Under the pieces are notes generated by a model. It saw only the letters and a list, made by a program, of their open reading frames with translations. It ran no database searches and had not been told where the DNA came from. This document shows positions 22,431 to 34,159 of a stretch of 64,000 nt of DNA, piece after piece (positions within the stretch are counted from its first letter, which is position 1; every line of letters begins with the position of its first letter). This DNA comes from Isoetes taiwanensis (lineage: Eukaryota; Streptophyta; Lycopodiopsida; Isoetales; Isoetaceae), in assembly GCA_021234155.1 (NCBI GenBank), contig JAJEKV010000044.1, positions 10,512,777 to 10,576,776 of the forward strand, given 5' to 3'. Position numbers and translations under genes: made by a program.

Positions 22431-24944
22431 ACTCTCTTGTATGTAACAAAACCGAGAGGCAACTATTCATTAGCGCTAGGAGCACCAATGAAATAGTGTG
22501 CATCATCCCTCTTGGAAATGGACAAGAGGTTGGCTTCAAGGTCTGGTACATGTAGCACGTTCTTAAGGAAGAGCCCGCCTTGTGCTAGTGCAAGGTTCAT
22601 ACTGTCAACTCCTACAATGTCCAATTTTCCTTTTCCTATCCTTGCTTTTCTGCCTTGAATTGATTGTCAAAACATGACTTTGAGCTATGATTTAAGCAAC
22701 TTCACCCTCCGGCCATGGAGGGCAACCCTCCGTGCGTAGCACCTTGTTTAGAAAATGAGGCAATTAATCACAAGAATCTGATCAAAATTGAGATTTTCAA
22801 GATCTACCTCTTGCTTCTATTTCAAATTCTGACTTCTGGGTTGCTTAAGTAGTTTGTCTAGTTACCAAACATGATTCTGCCTCAACATAGAACACATCGA
22901 GTGTATAACTAATACATGCTCTCAAATGCCAAATTGCCAAATCCTTCATGTGGTGGCAACTACCACGTTGTTTTTGGGATATGGTCTATGGTTTCAGGAA
23001 TTGTCATTTTTACATCCATATCAAATTCCCCTGTAACCCACATTCTAAACGAGGTGCACCCTGTACTATCACAGTCGTCGGATCCGTCGATCCTACAGCC
23101 CAGATCTTATGTTGAAGTCTCCTGGCACCTCTTGTTTCACTTATGGTCATTTATGATTGGGGGCACCTATGACTTTAAAGTATGAAATACGAGTTTGCCT
23201 AAGGTTTTGGTAGAATGTCGAGCTTCTATACGGCTTTGCCTAAAGTTTTAGAATATGAAATACGGAGGCCCGAACCTCCACCAAAATAACTCAATATCCT
23301 AATAAGATTACTTTGACCAACATTTGTGCTACATATTATAGTCGTCTTCGTGATTACTGATCTCTCTTTCTATTTTCAATTCTTTGAAACTTTAAGGATT
23401 GTATAGTTGCCTTTATGTTTACTGATGTGTCTTACTATTTTTTGAATTTTTATTTTAATTTCCAACCAGAAAACAAGATCTCCCATAACACACCAAAACA
23501 AGATTTAATTTTTTTTTTCTGCATAACATAAGAAAGAAACAAAAACCAGTCATTTAATTAAACTTTATAGATATGCACGACATTCAAGATTCTCTCAGAA
23601 AAAAAAACACTCAAATACTGGCTATGTTGACAAAGGGATGAAATATAAAGCTTTTTATTTATGAAGGATGCAGGACTATTCTACTGATTTCTATTTTCAA
23701 GCAGCTGTAAGTTTAAAATGTCGGAACTCCAGAGCAAGCTTCCACTGTTGTTTTCAAGCAATATCAGGTTTCCATTTGCAAGCTGCTCTATAAACCTTAA
23801 ACCCCATATTTCATGCCGGAGCCCCTGTCTTCAAGCATCAAATTTCCAGCGATGGCTTTAGGTCTTTTGCCCGAATAGATCTATTGATTCTGCATCAGTT
23901 CTCTCAAGGATTCATTTTCTATTAAGCAAGGAAGCAGGCCAAATTTCGACCCAAGGGTCAATTCTGACCAAATCGGCCAGGGCCAGGTGCTCCTGGCATG
24001 CGAACCCCATTCTGATCAAGAAGGACATATTCACTACTAGAACCCTGATCACGAGCCGACTATGTAGCATTTGTGTTGAAATGTGATTTATATGTTGTTA
24101 ACCACCGGCCTAGGACTTTCTAGATTTCTGCAGAATCTCCAATATTAGCAACCACATATTCCAATTCCAACACAATTTGACACACCATAACAATAGACCC
24201 TAAATTCCTCTATAGTTTCTAAAGAGTCATGCCTAGTCCAATAGCACATTGTTTTCTTCCATTTTTTTTAACATGATGGAGGAAATACAATAGCTTTGAC
24301 AGTGCAACCGGATTCCTCAGGTCATAGGGACAACAAGAATGGGTTCCCCCATTTTGTTCTACATTACATCAAGCAAAGTGGGCCTTCATTCTTAAGAATG
24401 TTTTTAAATCATATATATTTTTCAGGCAACGAGTAAGATCTGTGGATCCTTGCATGTGGATGGGGTGCCACCACATATTCTCTTCCACGTTACATAATGC
24501 CTCAACTAAGATTGTTCTACCTTAGTAACAGAGCCAGGAAAACTTGTTGCATTCTACCCTTGTTTTTTGTTATGGATCGCATGCAGTCACTCACTTTACT
24601 CATCCCTGTGAGTGTTGATGGGATATTATGCCTTGGCCCAATGGCTTAACCACCTAGGCAATGAGCCTATCTTTTATTGTCTTCAAGGTCATCAAGACCT
24701 CTTGTTTAAGAAGTTAAACACCCATACGAGGTTGTTACAGGGAATAAAGGGGTGAGCCCGGAGGGGCGAGTCTGTTTATTTTCTATAACAATTTCCGTGC
24801 TTTAACAATTTGTAGGTTTTAGAATAATATGCTTCCAGTGTTGACCTAAAAGTGGTTGCCATTTCATGAAAATAGAACTGCCAAATTCAATGACAGGTCA
24901 TCATGCCACGTATGCATTAATAGAAAGAATATTCTGATCGCATG

Positions 24945-25950
24945 GATGGCAGCGCACGCCCCTTTACGGTTGTTTGTCCGGGAGGGCAGACATGGCCTAC
25001 TCGCGCTTTTTTCCGGTAAGAGTTCTCTCCTTGATCGTTTTTGTTGATTAGACTGCAGCATTATTTTTCTCTTCTTTCCTCCGTTGGGTTTTCTAGATGT
25101 CATGGTTTCTTGTCCATTCTTATCAAGACTGCCTTTTCCACTATATTGATCCGGTTACAATTCGTTCCAAAGAAATTTCCTCGTGGATATGAATAACAGA
25201 AAAGAGGGATGGCGAGAGTTATAAAAATGCACAGCAAAAGTAATAGGAGATGGTAGAAGCAAGAAGAACTTCTCTTTTGGGTTTTGGTGCATATGCCCAC
25301 TGCTAATCGGAGCACTGTGGATGCAATATCAAATTTGATGCAGAACATTGCATGCCTGAAATCTGTTCATTCAATTGTTTGATTGCGCCGGAAAGCTTTT
25401 ATCTTTTCCACTTTTAGAATTAAGGTGTCTGATCCTTATAAGTAACCTTACGCTTAGAAGATCCTTGATTAGGTTATAAAACATTTCAATATCTACCAAA
25501 TTTGACTCTCTTTGTATGGCCGTTTATGTTCCTTTTGTGGGGAGTATGAAGCTCACGTTGATGTTTTTGCTTTACAGGTGCCCTTGTCCAGATCGTGAAG
25601 GAAATGAACGAATGCATCTTTTGCTTCTTATCAAGTCACGAGCCGTTAGCTGCAATTACATTAGTCCGACCGCAAAAGTATTATTCATCAATTATATTAG
25701 ATAGCCCGTTAGATGGACCTGCTTATAAGGCCAATGGCCAACTATCAACAACCAACGTAGGGAGTTTGATAATGGAAACAGTCAGAGTTGTACTTTGTCC
25801 CAATGCCATAAAATGCCCTTGATCTGAAGGTGACGTTAACCAGATAAAATATTTTTGGGTCAGGGGAAAGCAATGGCCATGGCATCATCAGGAGTGCTGC
25901 CATCAACTACCTCTTCTCCAACATTCATATATTCGCGTAATTTACTTGCC
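24945..25950 (+). other. Possible 5' exons of the coiled-coil gene (weak)
   Basis: Three short open pieces could be upstream exons of the gene that follows. One runs from an ATG at about 24941 (MDGSARPFTVV...) to a GTAAGAG near 25015. One begins after TTTACAG near 25578 (CPCPDREGNERMHLL). One starts at 25873 (MAMASSGVLPSTTSS) and runs to a GT near 25936. None is recognised, and the joins are unproven. Confidence 0.25.
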
Positions 25951-26048
25951 TTACATTACTATCTAAAGTTGTAGCATTACCTGGAAAACGGTTTAACTTA
26001 TAGTCTTCTAGATTTGACCTGATTAAACTTGCATTGCCCTCATTCCAG

Positions 26049-29000
26049 ATGTCAATAGAGGTCGCACTGCTGCTGACCGGTCAGCTACACCAGAGGTCAG
26101 CAAATAATTTACCTAATTGGAACGTGCAAAAAGAATCATTTACCAGGGCACAAAACAACGTATTGATAATTGGTTGGATGCATCTGTTACAGAACAAATC
26201 CCATTCAAGAATTTCAGACATTGATAGTGTCTTAACTCAATCACTTCGCAATGAAAATGATCTTTTGCGTTGTCAACTGAATGACCTAATTTCACGTGAA
26301 AAAAATCAGGTTATGGTTGACCCATAAGCTTGTCCTTAATCTTGTTCATGCCTGCCTCACTTTCATTTCTTTACGGTGTTCTGTTGAACTGACAATAAGC
26401 ATCATTTTTCTGCAGCGCATTGAATTGCAGAGGTTGCGGCAACATCGGGATGCTGAAGTGGCTTCGTTGGTGCAATCTACCACAGCACAGCTTAGGACAG
26501 AGGTTAATCAATTGAAGGGATTGCTTCAAACTGCGTCCACACAGTTACAACAGGTGCTCAATGAGAAGGAAGAAGAACAAAAGCAGAGGGATCATTGTCT
26601 CCATGAACTTGATCAAACAAAGCAACATGCTGCTACTTGTGAGACCCGCATGGCTGAACGCATTCAAGGTCTTGAGGATGCCATCAACAGGGGTGCTAAC
26701 ATAGTAAACCTATTGGCTGACTCAGTAGATGCCTTCCAACGTCATGTCCTTCCTACTTTTAAGCCTTCTGGGCTGGAAATAGGAAAATTGCCTCTAAAAG
26801 CAGTGCCTGAAATAAAACAAGGCAGGCCACTGATTGAACAGGTACTAACTCTTGAAGAAAATTGATGGTTAGGATGAGTATATGAGTTTTTTCTGATTTA
26901 GAACTTTTTTGTGGTTCTTCATGCAGCTAACCAGACTTGAAAATGGTCTCACTATGCTAAGGGTAATTGTGGATGCAAAAAATGATACGCTTGTCCTGAT
27001 CCGAGGCAAGGTATTGTTCCAAAAGCACTGCAATAATGTGCATCCTATTTGGTTTGGTGACCATAAGTCGACTTAAATTCAACCCATATATTGTGTTCCA
27101 ATTCGTCATTCTGGGAATGCAATGTATGATGTTCAATTAACATGAAAAATGCATGCCAGCTGAAACAAGAAAATGAGGAGCTCAAGTCACAAGTGCAAAG
27201 GCTACAAGAAAAGGTGCAGGGTCCACCAAAGCCTGTAGTCCCTGCTGAAGAGAGTAGCTTTGAGAAACGAATGCTACGTCAGGAATTGCAGTCCTTACAG
27301 GTTGCATATTACTTCCATCCTATTATGCTATAGACCTCTGAAGTGGGCAGGTTCAAGTGTTATGCCGCTCAAATTTCTAACCACGATATGACAGTATTTT
27401 GGTCAATCCATCCTGACCTGTTTTCCTGTTAGCAGGAACTTTTCAACGCGGAAGTCCAACAACTTAAAGCCAAGCTAAAGGCATATGAAGAAGAAAAACA
27501 CCACGGTCAAGGACGTATTCTTGAAGTTCAGGAAGAATTAGGTTGCCTACAGAACAAGCTCAATTCTGTAGAAGCATCCAAGTCATTGCTGGAAAATAGC
27601 CTGAAGGAGGAAACAACTGCCCGTACACAGCTTGTTTCACAAATTTACCAGTTACGCAAGGTATTAAACATGGTTTTTATTTATGAATAAGCATGTACGA
27701 GCAATATTCAAACATATCTAACTTAGTACCGTCATGTAGGAGAACGAAAAGGCGAAGACAGAACTTGAGACACTAAAGTTGAATCAAAAGGTACTTCTGT
27801 CTAATTTACATTAGTTATTTACTGGCCCTATATTGTGAATGATCTGGTCTGCTTGGCAGTTCTTCGTGAGGCAACCTAGGGGTGGGCGCATTCCTGCAGA
27901 AAAAATGGATTTGATGAATACAGTAAATCAGTTATTAGTAGACATTAATAAGGTGAAAAACGAAAAAGTTGCTTTAGAGGAAGAGCTGAAGGCTTTAAGG
28001 CGCTCACAAGTTAGGGACCGAGTTAGACGAGGTGTGACAAGTCGTGATGTAGAAATGGCTGCATCAAATAAGGTAAGGAAATTTATTTAAGAAGAATTAA
28101 TTTTTTGAAATGGCGAAAGGAGCATGTTTGACTCTATAAGATGCTGCCTTAATTTATCTTCTTACTTGGCTAGCAACAAACTAACATTACAATTAATGAC
28201 ACCATTGTAGACTCGGTGCTAAATACCTTCATTTCCATGGACCATGCCGCTCCCCTAGAACAACAATGTACATTTTGATAATTGTAAAGAACAACATATC
28301 TCCAGGCTATAGTCGTATCATGTTCTTGTTTACCTGCATGTATCCTCTTCCTGATATTCTGCACATGTTCTTTGTTTGTACCTATAGCTTTTAGAAAGAC
28401 CATCCAGCTGAACAAATGGATCCATTCATCACCATCTCAGATAGTGTCTGAGTGTGTTAGAATGCACAACATTCCATTGTTCTATGCTAGTTTTTCAACT
28501 CATAGAGCCCATTTAATTACCTGCATATGTTAGTCCTACATCTTGAAAAGATCTATGCAGCTACTTGAAATGCATCTTTTTCTTCAAAGAATGGCAAGTA
28601 CACCACACAGGTTGACAGATTCCTATAGTCTGAAACTTTAGTTGCTACGCCTGGGCATAATCCTTGTGCCAGAGGGTCCTATTGATTGATCCATAGCTCT
28701 TACTTGGTTCTTATAGATTTGTTCATTAAAAACTTCTATAAGAAAAGCTTGTTTACCATGGCATTATATATCAACACTCTGAATAGCTAGTTGGTTCATC
28801 TGTCATTTAAGACACTTAAAACTAATCAGCCTTATGTTGCGTCGAAACCATAAATTGTATGTGCCTTCCATTCGTTTGGCTTTCAGTTATTTGTGACCAC
28901 ATAGCTGTTTTGTAATTGCATTAATGAGAAACTTTCAAAATGGTTTCTTGTGCCATTTGGAAAGGAAAGTGCTTTTGATCATAATGGCCTTATGGAGCAG

Positions 29001-29587
29001 GTTTAGTATGCGTGACTTGTGAACTTTTACTATCAAAGTTAAAGTGTTGGCTTCAAGTATAGTTGGAACCATGCACTTGCTTCTTTAAGCTTTTGCATGC
29101 CGCTATTTTAAGGTGTCTTCTGGCTGAATCACTCTGGCTCCATTGCAAAGCATTAAGATGTTTCTCCTAACCTGACAGATACCTGGATCACTGCCTCACT
29201 ATCCATGAACTTATATCCTAAGTTCTGGGTCCTATCTGCTGCCCTGTGGCCCACTGTATTACATGCTACTAATCGTCCAACCACTTGTCACTCCAATACC
29301 AATTCTACTCCATCCTAACCTCCTCCTCCGTCTCCTCTTCTTATATGTAATATTTTTTAATTGTTAAAATGTAAATCTAGATGTGGGCTCTACAGGTTGG
29401 AGATGGTGAACTAGCGTCAAAGCTTGCAAGAAGTCGGTTGCAACAACTTGTCGGGCAGGATGGCTCAAGACCCATATCTCCAGCACCAGACTTCTGTCAG
29501 GAGGGATTGCAGGGTTGCTTAGACATGCCGTCCAAAGATGAGTTTGCTGGTGTTGTAAACAAAGGTGTAATGATCAAAGCACTATGA
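26049..29587 (+). CDS. Multi-exon coiled-coil protein of unknown function
   Basis: Eight exons: 26049-26309, 26416-26841, 26927-27010, 27160-27300, 27436-27660, 27740-27790, 27860-28072 and 29396-29587 (stop). Every intron has GT and AG ends, and every exon length is a multiple of three. All splices are phase 0, giving about 530 residues. The product is almost wholly coiled coil, for example LRNENDLLRCQLNDLISREK, LRTEVNQLKGLLQTASTQLQ and LKQENEELKSQVQRLQEKVQ. A non-coil patch (FQRHVLPTFKPSGLEIGKLP) lies near residue 200, and the tail is short and non-helical. The 5' end is uncertain: in exon 1 another frame reads ERAKRIIYQGTKQRIDNWLD, which looks equally real, so the first exon may be misjoined or damaged. 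No motor or other catalytic motif is seen. Likely a structural or scaffold role. Confidence 0.72.
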
Positions 29588-31496
29588 CCTACTACTTCTT
29601 CCACGTGTCAAGAATGAATCGAAAGAAATCTTCTCGTCTGGTGCTTAATATGCAGCCTCAAGATAGATGATCAGGAATGAAGACGTCTTGCTAGACCTGC
29701 TAATCCTAAAAGGGACGCTTCTACAACACGCCTCCTAGTATTCATGGCATGTCCGACTAAAGCCCTGAAATTGTAAGAAATGACATAGATTTTGTATTAG
29801 ATGCTTGGCCATGGTAAACACCACCATAGATGAAAACAACGGAACTTCCATAGAAGTTGCTCTGCAAAGCCATAGAATTTCACTAGACTTGTGTTTAAAA
29901 TAGTTAGGAGTCTGCTTAATGGCTGGAGATTATTTCATCTGATTCCTGTTGCATTTCACCCTACCTTATTTGTACCACAAGTATTGAGTTAGACAGATGC
30001 TAACGAATTTAGATCTCCTTATTAAGAGCACCCATTGCTTCAAGAATAATAAATACATAGAGAAATTGCACTATTTAAGGATAGGCACAGCAAAATAATG
30101 AACAAAATAAGAGTTTTGCTATAAAGATTGTGAACTGATAAGGTCCTTTATGCTGGATGGCAATGGATAATCGAGGTTCGAATTCTCTCATCCATATATT
30201 TTCTCAAGTGAGCCCATATCTGTCAAGAGAAAAAGATGGAAATGATTGATTGATTGACGATGCGACTGAATCATTAACTGGGCGGAACTACACATCTTCA
30301 AATGGCTTCAACATGAATGGAATCTCAGCTTCTTTGATATGTCATGTCTCCACATATCTATGAAATCTTATATTTTATGGAAATTGTAATAAAAATGCAC
30401 TCATTCCCCCCCTTCTAGCACACACGCACACACGTCTATTTCCTCTGACCAACGGTTTCTGAGGATTTTCGCTCACCAAAACAATGGCTGTTTTGGAGGA
30501 ATTTTGTGCGCATTCCAGGTCCAATTCATGCTAATCCATCACACCAACATGAGCTTCTCGTCAAAAGCTCCATGCCAAACACTTGACCTCAATCCAAGAA
30601 GGCCTTTTTTTTTGTTTTTTTATGCTTTTTCTTCAAGGAATCACAGATTTAAAATCAGAAGAAATTTCAGCCACACGTGGAAAAAAAAAAAGCAAAACTG
30701 CAGGGTTGGGGAGAAGTTTGGGGCAGGGATAAGTAGCAGGTTAATGTCGAGGCTGGATGGAGGAAGTCGAGGTTGGGTGGAGGAAGTTAGAGAAGAAATG
30801 GATGGAGGAAGTCGAGGTTGGGTGGAGGAGGTTAGAGAAGAAATAGACCGTGTTCATGTGAGTTGAGTTGAGTTCCAAAGCACATCAAAGTGTTCCAATA
30901 TTAAAGTCAGAACAAAGAGAGACAAAGCCTATAAAGCACTTCAAAATTTTGCTACCCCCTAGAATTGGTGAGCCAAAGGTTCACTTTCTTCATGTAGATG
31001 AGACCTAATAAATCTACATCATGTAATGAGAGGTAAAAAACGTATGCACTTCTAGCAAGTTCTTCAAGTAAATTTTGATTTCTAGGAATGCCCTTAAAAG
31101 GAAAATGCATGGCTATTATATTCATATGATGATCGATGAAAACTATCATGTACGCATGATGGTCGACAAAGGCTAAGGTCCATGAAGCAAAATAAACAAC
31201 ACCAAGATGAAAGACACTTGGAACTCATACCAACCCAGGCACGACAAAAGTGACATAAGTCCATCAGACAAGAAGTTAATGAATTGGAATGTTACCATCT
31301 GACTCCCTACTACACTTAGAGAGATCAAGGATGAGGCTCAAACAAGGAACTAAATGAATGGTTTGGTAGGCAAGACTAAAGTCAATCATCTTCAAATAAA
31401 AAAGCAGCGGCATCATAGAATTGTTCTTACAGTTGAGGATGAGGTTGGGTTCCTAAGAAGACGTGATTTGGGAATAATTTTATAGCTTTCTCCTTG
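29588..31496. other. No gene recognised; 3' flank of the coiled-coil gene
   Basis: Contains the probable 3' UTR of the preceding gene and AT-rich intergenic DNA, with one 45-bp duplication at 30756-30845. No supported coding frame. Confidence 0.4.
30756..30845. repeat. Tandem duplication, period 45 bp, two copies
   Basis: GATGGAGGAAGTCGAGGTTG and the next 25 bases repeat exactly once more with two changes. The period keeps a reading frame (DGGSRGWVEEVREEM), but no gene is supported around it. Confidence 0.9.
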
Positions 31497-31501
31497 TAAC
31501 C

Positions 31502-33079
31502 TGTGACGTTCCACATATTTATACGCCTTTTTGAGTATACATACATGACACGTCATTATGAATAATTAATGGCACATTAATTATTCATAAGTTAAGGTTA
31601 GCTATGTTAATAATTCATTATTATAGTGGAAACCTAACCTAAAACCCTAATTCGAATTTAGGGCTTAACCTAATATTAAAAAGGGCTAAAATACCAAATT
31701 AGCTAATATTAACCAACCTAAAGTCGCCACCTGGCCCAAGTCGATTGGGCAAGGCAGAGTTTCCAAATTGGGACACCCAAATTGGGGGTTGCACCCCAAT
31801 TTGCCCCAATTCGATTTGGGGCAATTGGAGATGGAGGAGGAGATCTTTGCCCAACCACGAGAGGTCATTCGACCTGTTCGGCCGAGGAAGGATGGCGACC
31901 CAGAGGGATAGTGGAGCTAGCTATGGTTCCGGTTCGTACATAGTTAGCTTAGTTGTGATTCAAGTAGGTTAGCGCCTCTGTCAAGCTTCTTTGCTTGTCT
32001 CTGATGATGATTAACCCTTGTTTGATAGTTAGAACTGTTCTCAACTATTGATTATGCTCTATGATAGATGGATTGATGTATCTTTGGTAGTATCTCTGTT
32101 AGTTCTTCCAGAAAGCAGGGATTAAGGGGGGTAGAGACCTCTGTAACCTATGTCATTAGTATGCTCCTAGTAGCTCCCGTAATACCCAGTAATTGCGGCC
32201 TATGCACAAGATCCCACCGAGCTGTGGAATCTATGGCATGATCCAGATAAGGGGCCGTAGTGACGAAGTGTGGGGTAAGGTCTCGCCTGAGCATAAAAGG
32301 CTATGGGGACTCCTTCAGTGAGCTAGGCCTAATAGCCGGCCAGTGAACTAGGCCGGGTATGGGTCTGACACTCCCTGGGTATAGTGGTGTGATCATCCTG
32401 TACTTTGAGTAGATTTAGGGGAGTAGGTCTGCATGCGGATCGCGGGGGTGGTGATGCGGGACGTATTCTCTAGCTCACCCATGGAATCTGCGACGACTGA
32501 AAGGGACACTTCCCCCGACCTGCCTCATCGGACGGGGAGATGTAACGTGGAGTAGTCCCGAAGGGTGATGCCTTGGGATTGCGTCTCCGGAAGGCTACAA
32601 TGGCGCCATAGCTTGATTCAGCTCATCTGCAAAGTGTGCACAGGAGGGGCGGATGGAGTGGACAACCCTAGCCTTTGTTCTATGCCCGATAGCGCCGGGG
32701 TTATACCTCACATGCCTGCTGATCTCTTGAGGCGAGCCGTCATCCCATCCTCCAGAGTGCGGTAGGGGTAGAACCTGGGGTTTGGGGTGTTTTCCTTGGG
32801 ACTAGATGCATCTTCTTTGCCGTTAGTACTTGGATGGATGTGCCACCCTTCATGGTGGTTATTTACGTATGATTTATGCTGTGTGCTAACATGTATTCAC
32901 GCTTCCGCGATTTAGGAATCCCATTGAAGGCGTGGGCCGAATGACACCTCCGTGTCCTTCACCCGGGCATCTTTCTACGGATGGTCCGAGTTAGACGGAG
33001 GGACCTCTGGTTGCCATGGGAGGGGGAAGTCCCTGTATGTATCTGACAGAGTACCGTGATATGTTCGAGGGGCGTCACT
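31502..33079 (+). repeat. 5' LTR of the non-autonomous element
   Basis: Starts TGTGACGTTCCACATATTTA. The right end is GCGTCACT, where the terminal A seems mutated to T. Contains a perfect 16-bp AT-rich inverted repeat at 31556-31590 (3-base loop). Also contains the block CTGCAAAGTGTGCACAGGAG (about 32627) shared by all four LTRs of the window. Confidence 0.9.
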
Positions 33080-33081
33080 GA

Positions 33082-33115
33082 TGGTATCGAGCCATGATTT
33101 TGGTTGACCGAAATC
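33082..33115 (+). promoter_or_regulatory. Degenerate primer binding site and stem-loop
   Basis: TGGTATCGAGCC (33082-33093) is the initiator tRNA-Met site with changes near its 3' end. GATTTTGGT at 33096 pairs with ACCGAAATC (to 33115) through one G-U pair. This is the same stem-loop position as at 18358 and 54711, with different bases. Confidence 0.75.
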
Positions 33116-33401
33116 ATAGCACTGACCAAATTCTAAACCGTTAGTTCGGTAGTTGAGTGGGAGTTTAAGCTAGTTGGACTCCCTAACTTTGCGGTGATTT
33201 AGTCTTATGCTAGATTGATGTAACAAATTGTTTGAGGTTTAGGAAGTTTAGGGTGATTTTGGAGGGAAAAAGGTGTAGTTGAAGGACCCAGGTTTAGATG
33301 GGCCACAACTTTTTATAAGTAGCTCGGATGAAGGCGAAAATGGCTCCAACGGCTCGGGCATATCCCAAATACCCTAGGGGACACGTTTCCCGGGGTTGAA
33401 A

Positions 33402-33580
33402 TGGCAACACCAAGGCGAAAAGTGAAAAGGGGCGCTGCTAGCGGATAGGGTGTCTCTTTTCGAAAGTTATTAGCGTATAACGCTAACAGCGCCCTGGCAA
33501 CACCAAGGCGAAAAGTCAAAAGGGGCGCTGCTAGCGGATAGGGTGTCTCTTTTCGAAAGTTATTAACGCTAACAGCGCCC
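33402..33580. repeat. Imperfect tandem duplication (93 and 86 bp)
   Basis: TGGCAACACCAAGGCGAAAA begins unit 1 at 33402 and unit 2 at 33495. Unit 2 lacks about 7 bases near its end. Each unit begins and ends with an inverted pair (GGGCGCTGCTAGCG against CGCTAACAGCGCCC, one mismatch), so each could fold on itself. Confidence 0.85.
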
Positions 33581-33589
33581 CATACGGTC

Positions 33590-33591
<2 letters not shown>

Positions 33592-33623
<32 letters not shown>

Positions 33624-33850
33624 CCGCCCACGTTTTGAACCCTGACCTCCCACTGCCAAACCAACACACTTTCCATTTTGTCAACTATCTTTATATTATA
33701 TGTTCTGTCCCTTTGTTATACATATCTAATGTTCTATTTTATCCAGTTAGCAGTTCTTTTAAGCAAAAGGCACATCATGGGATTGAACCCCTGACCTTCT
33801 GCACCAAAGCCAACACCTTTACCAATAAGCCAACTTCTTTCTTGAAGGGA
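33592..33850 (-). mobile_element. Dimeric tRNA-derived SINE
   Basis: Read on the minus strand, a tRNA-like head has an A box TGGCTTATTGG (inside 33816-33832) and a B box GGTTCAATCCC (33779-33789). Their starts are about 43 bases apart, as in a tRNA. A second, more decayed tRNA-like unit follows (A-like segment about 33650-33668, B-like GGTTCAAAAC at 33632-33641). The element ends in a 27-base A run (T run at 33592-33618). The cloverleaf is incomplete and there is a tail, so it is a SINE, not a tRNA gene. I could not find the target duplication. Confidence 0.7.
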
Positions 33851-33938
33851 TATAACTTCAAGTTTTTTCTAGTATTTATAGTGCATCTATTCCATATCTA
33901 AATTAGAGGCGTGCCTTTAGTAAACCCACGTTGTGGAG

Positions 33939-34085
33939 GCAACAACTCCACCGGAGCAAGCCTTTTCGCCACAACTCCATCGGAGCAAGCTCTTTCGCCA
34001 TAGTCGCCGGAGCAAGCTCTTTCGCCATAGCCGCCGGAATAAGCAGTCTTGCCATAGCCACGGGAGTCGATCTCTCTCCGTCATA
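33939..34085. repeat. Short tandem repeats, about 30-bp unit
   Basis: Variants of GCCGGAGCAAGCTCTTTCGC and a following CATA or CACA repeat four to five times with decay toward the right. Confidence 0.75.
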
Positions 34086-34159
34086 GCCGACCTCCGCTGA
34101 CCGGTCCTGCACTATCGTTTTTCTTCCTCGCCAAGCGCCTTTCAACACTTACATCGACA

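Larger units (their letters stand above)
19612..24940. other. No gene recognised (5.3 kb)
   Basis: Only short frames without protein character. It contains two pentanucleotide microsatellites (22152-22176, 22411-22430). Near 21377-21416 it also holds a short dispersed repeat shared with 50682-50725. Confidence 0.4.

Noticed and set aside
33770-33845. Minus-strand tRNA gene
   Set aside because: A and B boxes are present, but acceptor and anticodon stems do not pair properly and the unit continues into a second tRNA-like part and an A tail, as in a SINE.
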